Shown here piece by piece: positions 16,217-24,579 of a DNA stretch of 64,000 nucleotides; position 1 is the stretch's first letter; each line of letters starts with the position of its first letter. This stretch comes from Natrinema longum. Its GTDB lineage: Archaea > Halobacteriota > Halobacteria > Halobacteriales > Natrialbaceae. The DNA is taken from contig NZ_CP071463.1 of NCBI RefSeq assembly GCF_017352095.1, positions 1,550,001-1,614,000 on the forward strand. Reading direction: 5' to 3'. The notes beneath the pieces are model-generated. The model was not told where the DNA came from, searched no databases, and saw only the letters and a program-made list of their open reading frames with translations. The position numbers and the translations under genes are program-made.

Positions 16217-18181
16217 TTATCCACCTCCATCGCTCGAGCCGGTTCGGATCGAGAGGTTCGTCGTGACGTCTTCGACGGCGAACAACGAGGTGTCGTCGAT
16301 ACGGACGCTCCCGTCGTCGACCGTCGCACCGCCGTGTGCGGTGATCGTCACCTCGCTCACCCGATCGATCGCGTCGAGGTCCGCGATCCGATCGACCAGT
16401 TCCGAGCGGTGTAACGTGTGGCCGAACGGCCATCCGTCCCCCCCATCGCCCATCAGGGGATGGACGAACTCCTCGATCGCCGTCCGAACGGCGACGTCGT
16501 GGCCGCCACCGGCGTATCGGGCTCTCGCGCGCCCGGCGACCGAAATCTCGAGGCCGACGTACCGTGGCCCGATCACGTCCACCCGATCGCTCAGGAGCTT
16601 TCGCTCCCCGACGTGCCGACGGACGGCACGCAGGAATCCCTCGCTCGGTTCCGGCGTCCCCACGTCCGGCGGTGCGAAGGGAACGACGACGACGGTGATC
16701 TCGCCGTCCTCGACGAGCACGTTCGTCCGACCGATCCTGAGTCCCGGCGTGTGCGCGGCGACATAGCGGTAGTCGTCGGCGGTGATGGCCCGATAGGGGA
16801 GCCGCCGGTCGCGCCGGACGCGGTCGAGCGCGTCCGCGATCGTCTCCCCGTCGGCACCGCCGGTCGCTCCATCGACCGGGTCCACTTCGATATCGGCGGC
16901 GTCGACCGGCCCCTCGAGCGAGCGGTCGGGATCGGAGAGATGCCAGACCGTCGTGGCCGGAACGTTCCCGTCCGCACCGCCGCCGGCGACGTAGTCGGCA
17001 CGGACAGTGCCAGCGGCGGGCGGAACGCGTCCCGCCGCGCCGTCGCCGAACGTCACGGTCCCCGCCTCCCGATCGAGGACGAAGTGGGGATCGTCGGGGC
17101 CGGACGCGTCGAAATCGGGCACCTCCTGCCACCGCTGCCCGTCGACGAACACCGTCGCCGAGAGCACCGGCGACCGCTCGAAGGCGTAGGTCTGCCCGTC
17201 GAGCGCCGGTGCCTCCTCGAGGTGGCCGACCTGCGTCAGTTCCTCGTCGGTCACCGACTCCCGGTGGCTAACCGAGACGACGTTCGATTCGATCGCGTCG
17301 AACTGCGGCGGAATCTCGTGTCCGGCCGTCTCGAGACGACAGCGAAGCCACGTTCGCCCTGACGAACCGACATCGGTCGGCGGTTCGGGACCCGCTGCGT
17401 TGCTCGCGGTCGCTGGCCCGGCGTCAGGACGGGCCAGCGTGATCGGCCCGCCCCGATAGAACGCGTTCGTGCCGTCGGCCGCGACGGCGAGTCGTCGCCA
17501 CGAACCGTCGTCTTCGTCGCGGTACTCCCAGACCGGCTCGACGGAGGGTTCGAACGACGACTCGATCGAGCCGTGCGTCGCCGGCTCCGGGAGGTCGTCG
17601 TCGTGGTAGCTGACGGTCAGGGTGAGCGTGCGAGCGCGGGCGAACGGGTCGGCGTCGAAGCCGAGATAGAACGCGTCGCCGTCGGCAGCGTCGTCGCCAA
17701 ACGCACGGTAGAACATCCCGCCGGTCCGGTTCGCGTGGGTGTTGTCGGTCCGGCCCGAGCCGGTGACCGTGAGGACGCGCTCGAGCGTCGCCGCCGTCAG
17801 GGTGAGCGCGTGGTCGGTCTCGAACCGATAGCTCGTGTCGGCATCGTCGGCGTCGGCGACCGAGACGCGCGTCCCGGCCGGAATGCGTGCCCAGCCCGCG
17901 TCGTCGGGCAGCCCCAATCGCAACCGCGTCGACGCCGGCGTCGGCGGTCGTCGGCGCTCACCCATCAACGCGAGATACTTTTCGCGGTGGTCGTCGGTCA
18001 CCCGATCGAGCTGGTAGACGTACGTCTCCGTCAGCCAGGCCAGCATCTCGAGGATCGTCACACCGGGATCGTGCGGGTTGAGGTCGGTCCACTCCTCGGC
18101 GTAGGCCGGGATCAGTTTGGTGGCCTCGCTCAGGATCTCCTCGTAGGATCTGTCGTCGAGTTCCGGAACGTCAATACCCAC
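16217..18181 (-). CDS. CIS baseplate wedge, baseplate J-like (smaller)
   Basis: 654 residues, equivalent to T4 gp6/Afp11-12-type wedge proteins. The N-terminus PAYAEEWTDLNPHDPGVTI and LEMLAWLTETYVYQLDR is typical of the TIGR02243-type putative baseplate assembly family. The middle carries the core FGDGAAGRVPP, YVAGGGADGNVPA and YRAITADDYRYVA. It ends with the IERFVHPL-like segment TAIEEFVHPLMGDGGDGWPF. It makes wedges around the hub that trigger sheath contraction. It is preceded by a 75-bp gap after the larger baseplate-J gene. Confidence 0.88.
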   Translation of the reverse strand: MGIDVPELDDRSYEEILSEATKLIPAYAEEWTDLNPHDPGVTILEMLAWLTETYVYQLDRVTDDHREKYLALMGERRRPPTPASTRLRLGLPDDAGWARIPAGTRVSVADADDADTSYRFETDHALTLTAATLERVLTVTGSGRTDNTHANRTGGMFYRAFGDDAADGDAFYLGFDADPFARARTLTLTVSYHDDDLPEPATHGSIESSFEPSVEPVWEYRDEDDGSWRRLAVAADGTNAFYRGGPITLARPDAGPATASNAAGPEPPTDVGSSGRTWLRCRLETAGHEIPPQFDAIESNVVSVSHRESVTDEELTQVGHLEEAPALDGQTYAFERSPVLSATVFVDGQRWQEVPDFDASGPDDPHFVLDREAGTVTFGDGAAGRVPPAAGTVRADYVAGGGADGNVPATTVWHLSDPDRSLEGPVDAADIEVDPVDGATGGADGETIADALDRVRRDRRLPYRAITADDYRYVAAHTPGLRIGRTNVLVEDGEITVVVVPFAPPDVGTPEPSEGFLRAVRRHVGERKLLSDRVDVIGPRYVGLEISVAGRARARYAGGGHDVAVRTAIEEFVHPLMGDGGDGWPFGHTLHRSELVDRIADLDAIDRVSEVTITAHGGATVDDGSVRIDDTSLFAVEDVTTNLSIRTGSSDGGG

Positions 18182-18256
18182 GGCGATCGCCCCCCTCGAG
18201 TCGCCGATCGCGACCGCGGTTCGGTTTCCGGGCCGGTTCTCGTCGGGCGGCGTCGA

Positions 18257-21200
18257 TCACGACGAGTCGTCACCCCCCATCGTAACGGTCACTTCGTGGA
18301 CACCGCTGCAGACGAGCACGTCCGGCGGAAGCGTCGTCGGCGCGTCGCGGCCGGCCAGCGAGGTCTGTTCGCCGGCGACGTCGATCGTCGCACCGAGTTC
18401 GACCACGTCGGCGACGGCGTCGGTTCCGTCGACGATATCGTAGAGCGCGTCCGTCGACGGCGTCTGGCCGAACGACCACCCCTCGCCCCCGTTCCCGTCG
18501 AGCGGGTGGAGGTAATCGTCGATGCGTTCCTCGATGGCCCCCTTGAGCAGCGAGACGCTCGTACTGTCGGCCGTGTACACGGTGACGGAAACCGATACCG
18601 CCGCGTACTGCGGGCCGCGAACGACGATCCGGGACCCCTCGGATTCGACCAGCGAGACGGGCGCGCGTTCGCGCAACGCGTCGCGGACGCGGTGTTTGAG
18701 TTCCATCGACGGGACGGGTTTCTCCCGCCGGGCGTGGGGAACGATCAGGAGCGTGACGCCGCCAGCGTCCCCGTCACCACCCCCGTCGGGGGTACAGTTG
18801 ACTTTCGACAGTTCTCGGAACTCCGCGGTGGCGACCCGCTCGTAGTCCGACGGAGTGACCGCACGGCCCCGGTGTTTGAGCTGCCCCGTGGTGCGTGCCA
18901 CGAGGGCGTCCATGGACTCGGCGTCGGCACCGCCGTCGGCCGGTTTCGGATTCGAGACGTCCTCGACGAGTGAAATCGAACTCTTCAGGTCCGTGATCGT
19001 GTCGGCTGCAACGTTGCCGTCGCGGCCGCCCCCGGTCGTGTACGTCACCATGATATTTCCCTGCCCGGACGGCGGGATCCGCCCGCGGTTTCCGTCGCCG
19101 AAGCTGACGGTGCCGTCGAGCCTGTCGACGACGTAGTGGCGATCCGACGGCTCCGACTCCAGAAAGTCAGCGACCTGCTGCCAGCGGACCCAACACTCCG
19201 TCACGTCGCCACCCGCGTCGGTGACGCGCCGAACGTCGTCGGGGCGTTCGGTCAGAAGCTCGCGCCGTTGGCCGGTCGACAGCGTCGCGGACTCCTCGAC
19301 CCACAGGTCGAGATCGATGACCGGCGCGTGCGCACAGTCGAAGGATTGGTCGTGCGAGCCGTCGCTCGAGCCCAGGACTTCGTCTTCGATCGTCCGGGTG
19401 TTGTAGGCCCACTGCGTGTTGGGATACAGCCCCTCGAGCGTCGGCGGGGCCGTCGTCCGTTCGCGTTGCCGGTCGACGTCCGCACTCGACCGTCCCGACC
19501 CCGAGCGGCGGTCGAACTCGTCTTGGGTGACGCGGGCCCGGATCCAGTGACACTGCCGCCCGAAGCGGTCGAACGCGGTCGTCGGCTCGGGGAGGGTGAG
19601 CCTGACGATCCCCCGTTCGGTCAATCCGCCGGTCCGATCCTGAACGGTGAGTTTCGACCACTCGTCGGCCGCCGGATCCTCGCAGTACTCCCAGCGCATG
19701 CCGGGATCGAACGAGCGGGGGTAGGTGACGTCCTCGATCGGAACGAAGAACGTGAGCGGACCATCGCGAAGCGGCTCGTCGAAGCCGAGATACAGCGTCT
19801 GGGTCTCGTCCGAAAGCTCCTCGAAGGGGGTCAACGCCCCCTCCCGTTTGGCGAGGTCGTCGCTGATGGAGCCGTTGTTCTTCGTCCGGATCCGCTCGAA
19901 CGGTTGCCGCCCGCGGTCGTACTGGATCGAGACGTCGCCGAACCGCGGCGGGTCCGGCGAGTCGACGAGCGATCCCCGCGTTCCGGCGTCGGTGACGCCG
20001 AACGACGGCTGGCCGTAGTTCCCGCTGACCAGCCGGACGCGGATCCAGACGTTTTCGTGACCGGACACCGACGTCGGTTCGATGTCCTCGGGGACGGTAA
20101 AGCGAACGTGGCCGGCGCTTCGCAACGCGTTCGTCTCGTCCTCGAGGACGGTCAGCCGGCTCCAGCCGCTGCCGGTCCAGTACTCCCAGGAAAGCGTCGG
20201 CGGACCGTCGAGCACCCCGACGCCAGCGGCCGGTGACGCGTCCGTCTCGTCGTCCCCTGCGCCGATATCGACCCCGTCGATGGCGTCGGCGTCGGTCACG
20301 TCCTCGAGATCGTCACCGTCCGGATCCGCATCGGGCCCGGCAGGCGGATCGAACCGTACCTCGACGACGCCACCTCGCTTCGTAAAGGCCTCCTCGGAGG
20401 CGACGTAGAACGTCGACGGCGGCTGTGGCAGCCTTCCCAGCGGCCGGATATCTCCCTCGTCCGTCGAGAGCGGCACGTCGTTCGACAGCAGGGAATCGGG
20501 CGTGAGTCCGCCATCACGCGTGTCCCGACCGACGCTGGCCGAGATCGATCGCAGCCGCAGGGAGAACGCCGCGGGATCGGGATCGTCGTCGGCGATCCGA
20601 CATCGCAGCCAGCGGCTTTCGACGCCGTCGACGGCGTGTTGGACGGTCTTTCCGGGGAGTCGAAACTCCCGCTCGATCCGGCCGTCGTCGGTCGAGCGCC
20701 CGGACGAACCCGACTGAAGCCGCTCCTGAAGCGCATCGAGCCCTGGGTCGTCGTCGGCCGACTCGTCGTCGGTCCGCTCCTCGAGTGGATACCATCCCTC
20801 CGTGTCGTCGTCCTCGCCGTAGTACTCCCAGACGAGGTCGGTCTCCGGGAGCGGGCTATCGGGCGTCGTCTCGGCCGTGATCGTGATCGGCGATCCGGCC
20901 TCGAGATTGAGGAGATCGTCGTGGGCCAGATAGAGGACGTGCTCCTGGACGTTCTCGCCGGTCAACAGTTCGACCGGTTCGGCCGCGGTTCGGACGGGAC
21001 CGTGATCGACGATTCGATCGTCGGCGGGATCGACCGCGATCGCGTCCGTCAGCGACGCGCCGGTCGCCTCGAAGCCCTCGTCCTGTGGAATCTCGAAGAT
21101 CCGTGTGGCTCCGTCGCCCGGTTCCGCCACCGCCTGCGTCCCGCCGGGGATCGCGACGTTGCGATCGATATCGGTCGACACCTCGAACGTCAGCGGGAGC

Positions 21201-21445
21201 CGTGCGGCCTGTGGCGGTCGCCTGTCGAACCCGAGGGCGTCGAGGAACGCGATCCGGTGTTTCGCGGGCACGTCGTTTAGCCGTCGGATGACGTCCGCAC
21301 CGAGTTGTGAAAAGATCCGCAGGAGAACGGTGGCGTTGTCGTCAGTCCCCGGATCCCACGAGTCGGTATACTGATCCGCGAGTCGCTGTAACTCCGCGTA
21401 AAGCGCCTCCTGATCCCTGTCGTCGACGATCGGCTGCCCGCTCAT
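18257..21445 (-). CDS. CIS baseplate wedge, baseplate J-like (large)
   Basis: 1,062 residues. The N-terminus (YAELQRLADQYTDSWDPGTD, then LLRIFSQLGADVIRRLNDVP) and the core YVVDRLDGTVSFGDGNRG, IMVTYTTGGGRDGNVA and AVTPSDYERVATAEFREL mark a second baseplate-J protein. It is paralogous in the C-terminal half to the 654-residue wedge (DYLHPLDGNGGEGWSFGQ). The N-terminal half is enlarged by several beta-rich modules with repeated 'LSWEYWTGSGW' and 'MRWEYCEDPAADEW' units. The start overlaps the gp25 stop by 4 bp (ATGA), indicating coupled translation. Together with gp25 it would form the gp6/gp7-like wedge. Confidence 0.88.
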   Translation of the reverse strand: MSGQPIVDDRDQEALYAELQRLADQYTDSWDPGTDDNATVLLRIFSQLGADVIRRLNDVPAKHRIAFLDALGFDRRPPQAARLPLTFEVSTDIDRNVAIPGGTQAVAEPGDGATRIFEIPQDEGFEATGASLTDAIAVDPADDRIVDHGPVRTAAEPVELLTGENVQEHVLYLAHDDLLNLEAGSPITITAETTPDSPLPETDLVWEYYGEDDDTEGWYPLEERTDDESADDDPGLDALQERLQSGSSGRSTDDGRIEREFRLPGKTVQHAVDGVESRWLRCRIADDDPDPAAFSLRLRSISASVGRDTRDGGLTPDSLLSNDVPLSTDEGDIRPLGRLPQPPSTFYVASEEAFTKRGGVVEVRFDPPAGPDADPDGDDLEDVTDADAIDGVDIGAGDDETDASPAAGVGVLDGPPTLSWEYWTGSGWSRLTVLEDETNALRSAGHVRFTVPEDIEPTSVSGHENVWIRVRLVSGNYGQPSFGVTDAGTRGSLVDSPDPPRFGDVSIQYDRGRQPFERIRTKNNGSISDDLAKREGALTPFEELSDETQTLYLGFDEPLRDGPLTFFVPIEDVTYPRSFDPGMRWEYCEDPAADEWSKLTVQDRTGGLTERGIVRLTLPEPTTAFDRFGRQCHWIRARVTQDEFDRRSGSGRSSADVDRQRERTTAPPTLEGLYPNTQWAYNTRTIEDEVLGSSDGSHDQSFDCAHAPVIDLDLWVEESATLSTGQRRELLTERPDDVRRVTDAGGDVTECWVRWQQVADFLESEPSDRHYVVDRLDGTVSFGDGNRGRIPPSGQGNIMVTYTTGGGRDGNVAADTITDLKSSISLVEDVSNPKPADGGADAESMDALVARTTGQLKHRGRAVTPSDYERVATAEFRELSKVNCTPDGGGDGDAGGVTLLIVPHARREKPVPSMELKHRVRDALRERAPVSLVESEGSRIVVRGPQYAAVSVSVTVYTADSTSVSLLKGAIEERIDDYLHPLDGNGGEGWSFGQTPSTDALYDIVDGTDAVADVVELGATIDVAGEQTSLAGRDAPTTLPPDVLVCSGVHEVTVTMGGDDSS

Positions 21446-21840
21446 CCATCACCCTCCGTAATGTAGAACGGGTACACCATGTTCGAGAGGCTGTTGGTCG
21501 TCCGAACCTGGTACTCGATTTCGATGAGGACCTTGTTCGGGTTCTCGTCGTCCGTTCTGGCGGTGACGTCCTCGACGTCGATTCTGGGCTCCCACTGGAC
21601 GAGCGCCTCACGAACGCTACTCTCGAGTAAGTTCAGCGTCGCCGGCGTCGCCGCCGAAAACACGTGGTCGTGGATCTCGCAGCCGAACTCCGGGCGCATG
21701 ACTCGTTCGCCCTTTGCAGTCCCGAGAATGAGCCGGATCGACTCCCGAATGTCGTCCTCGGCGTCGGCCGTTCGAACCGATCCTCGAGCATCCGTCTCGA
21801 CGGGGAACGCCCATCCCGTTCCGAGGAACTCGTCGGACAT
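21442..21840 (-). CDS. CIS baseplate gp25-like wedge protein
   Basis: 132 residues of the GPW/gp25 family, the conserved wedge subunit that nucleates sheath assembly. Family features are the N-terminal GTGWAFPV, DDIRESIRLILGTAKGERVM, RPEFGCEIHDHVF, and REALVQWEPRIDVEDVTAR. Length is normal. It lies 3 bp after the PAAR gene and overlaps the large wedge gene by 4 bp. Confidence 0.93.
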   Translation of the reverse strand: MSDEFLGTGWAFPVETDARGSVRTADAEDDIRESIRLILGTAKGERVMRPEFGCEIHDHVFSAATPATLNLLESSVREALVQWEPRIDVEDVTARTDDENPNKVLIEIEYQVRTTNSLSNMVYPFYITEGDG

Positions 21841-21843
21841 GGG

Positions 21844-22134
21844 TTAGCCGATCATCACCGTCGGACACCCGCTGACGATCGTGTTCGGCGGGCCGCTCTC
21901 GACGATCGTATCGCCCAGCCTCGCAGCGGGCATCTTGTTGATCAACACGCTCGTACTCCCCTTGGTGACGACGCCGCCGACGTGAGGGACCGGGCCGGTG
22001 GTGAGCGGACACGTATGCACGTCCGCGAGCGCTCGCCACGCGGGTCGCTTCCCGATCAGGACGTTCGGACTCGAGGTCCCGGTCAGCGGCGTCCCGTGTG
22101 CCGTCTGGTCGCCGAGTCTCGCTGCAGGTTGCAT
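21844..22134 (-). CDS. CIS spike tip, PAAR-domain protein
   Basis: 96 residues, PAAR-like. The motif PAARLGDQTAHGTPLTG opens the protein and recurs as MPAARLGDTIVESGPPN. GKRPAWRALADVHTCPL, PHVGGVVTKGSTSVLINK and SGCPTVMIG complete the repeat pattern. Histidines and cysteines (H13, H40, C42, H50, C90 region) could coordinate the tip metal. It caps the spike and sharpens the tip that pierces the target. It lies 11 bp downstream of the gp5-like spike gene. Confidence 0.92.
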   Translation of the reverse strand: MQPAARLGDQTAHGTPLTGTSSPNVLIGKRPAWRALADVHTCPLTTGPVPHVGGVVTKGSTSVLINKMPAARLGDTIVESGPPNTIVSGCPTVMIG

Positions 22135-22145
22135 CTCTCTGTACC

Positions 22146-22880
22146 TTAATTCAAGGTGATTAAACTGCCTTTAACTTTTACCATTCCCGTCCCGTCGACG
22201 GTGACCATCGATCCGGACAGCGAGAGTTTCGCCTTGCTGTCGACGGTGACCGGCCCCTTGCCCTCGAGCGTGACTCCCTTCTTGCCGGCGATCTTCACCG
22301 AGTTACCATCGAGGGAGATCGTCGACGCCGAGAGTTCGATCTCGGACTTCGCGTCGATCGCGACCGTCCCGCCGGCGGAATCGAGCGTGATGCTGTTGTC
22401 GTTCGCGTCGTCGCGGATCCTGATCGTCTCCGAACTCCCCGAGTCGTCGATCACGATCTCGTTGCCACCGGTCGTCCGAATCGTAATGCTGCCGTCGTCG
22501 GCGTCGTCGAACGCGATCACGTGATCGCTCCGGGATCGAACCTCTCGAACGTCGTTGTTCCCGTTGCCGTTCTGCCGCGGCGGTTTCTGTTTCCCGTTCC
22601 ACAGCGAGCCGATGACGAACGGCTTGTGAATGTCGCCGTTCTCGAACGCGACCAGCACTTCGTCGTCGATCTCCGGCAGGAAGTACGTACCATACTCCGC
22701 CCCCGCCATCTCGGTCGCGATCCGAGCCCAGTGGCTCTCGTCGTCGGCATCCCGCCACGGGAACCGGAGTTTTACACGCCCGAGATCCTTCGGATCCTCG
22801 TTATCGGTGACGATACCGACGGCGACGCCATCGATACCGCCGTCGTCCGCACCGTCGTCGATGAAGCCGGCGGGGTTCAC
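22146..22880 (-). CDS. CIS spike, gp5/VgrG C-terminal-like
   Basis: 244 residues. Residues ~15-95 form the OB-fold of phage baseplate protein V/gp5: GIVTDNEDPKDLGRVKLRFP, IDDEVLVAFENGDIHKP and VIGSLWNG. From residue ~115 to the end short beta-strand repeats (SITIRTTGGNEIVID, VAIDAKSEIELSAST, KLSLSGSMVTVDGTG) build a triple-stranded beta-helix needle. It carries no lysozyme domain. In Afp/Pvc systems hub and spike are one protein; here the gp27 part is a separate gene with which it overlaps by 4 bp. Confidence 0.92.
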   Translation of the reverse strand: MNPAGFIDDGADDGGIDGVAVGIVTDNEDPKDLGRVKLRFPWRDADDESHWARIATEMAGAEYGTYFLPEIDDEVLVAFENGDIHKPFVIGSLWNGKQKPPRQNGNGNNDVREVRSRSDHVIAFDDADDGSITIRTTGGNEIVIDDSGSSETIRIRDDANDNSITLDSAGGTVAIDAKSEIELSASTISLDGNSVKIAGKKGVTLEGKGPVTVDSKAKLSLSGSMVTVDGTGMVKVKGSLITLN

Positions 22881-23905
22881 GTCGACACCTCCGTTACCTC
22901 GAAGGAGGTTCGGTAGCCGGCACTCCCCATCCGGTGGGTCGCTTCGGTCACGTAGTAGTCCCCCGAGAAACGACCGCCGAGTTCCTCGAGTGTAACGACG
23001 CTCCCGGCCCTGATGGCCGGCGTTCCGTCGGCTTCACCGTGACCGGTGACGACGCCGTCGGAGAATCGGTTCAGCTTCGTTTCGGCGACCCGTTCCGCTT
23101 CGTCCCGTGACATGGCTTGTACTCTGAAAACCTCCTTGTGTTTCGCGGTCGTGCTGCCGGCAGTGGCGACGATCTCGGATTTGTTCTGTTCGTCCCAGCT
23201 TCGGACTTCCATCTGGTCGACCTGCTCTCGGCGCGTGATCTCCGCGTAGAAGTCGTGAAGCGCCTCGCCGTACCATAGTTCGGCGACCGGCCCCTCACCG
23301 TCACCTTTCGCGGAGCGCGGTCGAAACCGGACGATGTCCCGTTCGGCGTAGAACTCGAACCCGTAGGTCTCGGCCACCCCCTGAACGAACCGGTAGTCGC
23401 TTTGGTTGTCCTGGATCAGTTTCTCGCGTTTGATCGACGCATCGGAGACGTCGACGGTCGAAAACGGGTACGACGACAGCACGTCTTCGACCGCGGTCCC
23501 GACCGTCGTCTCCGACCACGAGTCCGACCGGGTCCCCTGCATGAGCTCCCAGAGCAGTCCGTAGCCGGAGACGGTGACCGACGGCCCCCGATCGGTCGTG
23601 AACTCGGCGTTGATCGATCGGATCGACCCCGTCAAAAGCGGCGTCAGCGTCCCGTCGCCGCCGTACCCCATCGCGATCTCGACGTCCGTCCCGACCGCGA
23701 AATCGTCCCAGGTCAACCCGCTGAACTCGCCGAGTTCCTCGTCGAAGGGGAAGTTCAGCGTGAACGAGAACCGGTCCGCACCGTCGAGGGTGGTCTCGAC
23801 GACGAGATCCGCGATCCGGCCGCCGGGCTCCTGGAACTTCGCGTCGCCGACGTCGACCTTGAACCGCGGCGAGTACCGCGGCTGGATGTTCGTTCCGGTG
23901 CTCAT
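22877..23905 (-). CDS. CIS hub, gp27/late-control-D-like
   Basis: 342 residues, start at 23905 (MSTGTNIQPRYSPRFK). The much longer open frame to 24508 is overlap with the LysM gene. It matches phage late control D/gp27 hub proteins: RFSFTLNFPFDEELGEFSG, LTPLLTGSIRSINAEFTTD, DNQSDYRFVQGVAETYGFEF and RVAETKLNRFSDGVVTGHGE, ending RFSGDYYVTEATHRMGSAGY. It forms the trimeric hub linking tube to spike. Four-base overlaps with both neighbours (23902-23905 and 22877-22880) show tight translational coupling. Confidence 0.9.
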   Translation of the reverse strand: MSTGTNIQPRYSPRFKVDVGDAKFQEPGGRIADLVVETTLDGADRFSFTLNFPFDEELGEFSGLTWDDFAVGTDVEIAMGYGGDGTLTPLLTGSIRSINAEFTTDRGPSVTVSGYGLLWELMQGTRSDSWSETTVGTAVEDVLSSYPFSTVDVSDASIKREKLIQDNQSDYRFVQGVAETYGFEFYAERDIVRFRPRSAKGDGEGPVAELWYGEALHDFYAEITRREQVDQMEVRSWDEQNKSEIVATAGSTTAKHKEVFRVQAMSRDEAERVAETKLNRFSDGVVTGHGEADGTPAIRAGSVVTLEELGGRFSGDYYVTEATHRMGSAGYRTSFEVTEVST

Positions 23906-24579
23906 GACTGCAGTGGCGGCAACTCGAGTTTGTCGCCCGCGTCGATCGCGCGGGGGTCTTCGACGTCGTTGTGGTCCGCGATGGTCCGCCAGTGTGCGGA
24001 ATCGCCGTACTCCTCGGCGGCGATCAGCCAGAGGGTATCGCCGTCGGTGACCGTCCAGACTTTCGTCTTGTCCGTCGACTCGGGGGAGACCTCCGACTTG
24101 TGGTAGTCGGCCGTCTTGTACTCCTTGAACACGACGTTCACCCGGGCACGGACGGGAATGCCACTCGGCAGGAACTTCGTGAACTGCTTGTTCGCCCGCT
24201 GGAGCAACGCGGTAAAGTCGATCCCGTCGCCCCAGACGAACCGACACACCGGCGGCGCGTGTAGCTCTCCGTCGACGGAGAGGAGCGTATCGATGTGTTT
24301 GGTGTATCGTTCGCGGACGTCGACTTTCGACGGATCGGGCGACCCCTTCGAGTCGAGTTGGTCGGAGGTGTCGAAAAACAGCTCCATCGACAGCGTCTCC
24401 GCGTTCCCGTCGACGAACTGCATGATCGACGCCCCCGAGCCGGTGGCTTTCAGTTCGCCGTAGTTGACGCTTTTCTCGAGCGTGTAGGCGTTCGGGTTGA
24501 ACTTGCACTCGATGGTGTCGCCCTTCTGTTTCCCGTTCAAAATCATGATCTGGGCTTTCTCGAGTTTGCCGCCGCTCAT
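23902..24579 (-). CDS. CIS LysM-domain tube/baseplate connector (Afp7-like)
   Basis: 225 residues. The N-terminal ~165 residues (CKFNPNAYTLEKSVNYG, MELFFDTSDQLDSKG, PPVCRFVWGDGIDFTALLQR) match the CIS tube-initiation proteins. A C-terminal LysM domain follows (WTVTDGDTLWLIAAEEYGD to DAGDKLELPPLQ), as in Afp7 and T4 gp53-like proteins. It joins the inner tube to the hub. It starts directly after the stop of the giant disordered gene. Confidence 0.9.
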   Translation of the reverse strand: MSGGKLEKAQIMILNGKQKGDTIECKFNPNAYTLEKSVNYGELKATGSGASIMQFVDGNAETLSMELFFDTSDQLDSKGSPDPSKVDVRERYTKHIDTLLSVDGELHAPPVCRFVWGDGIDFTALLQRANKQFTKFLPSGIPVRARVNVVFKEYKTADYHKSEVSPESTDKTKVWTVTDGDTLWLIAAEEYGDSAHWRTIADHNDVEDPRAIDAGDKLELPPLQS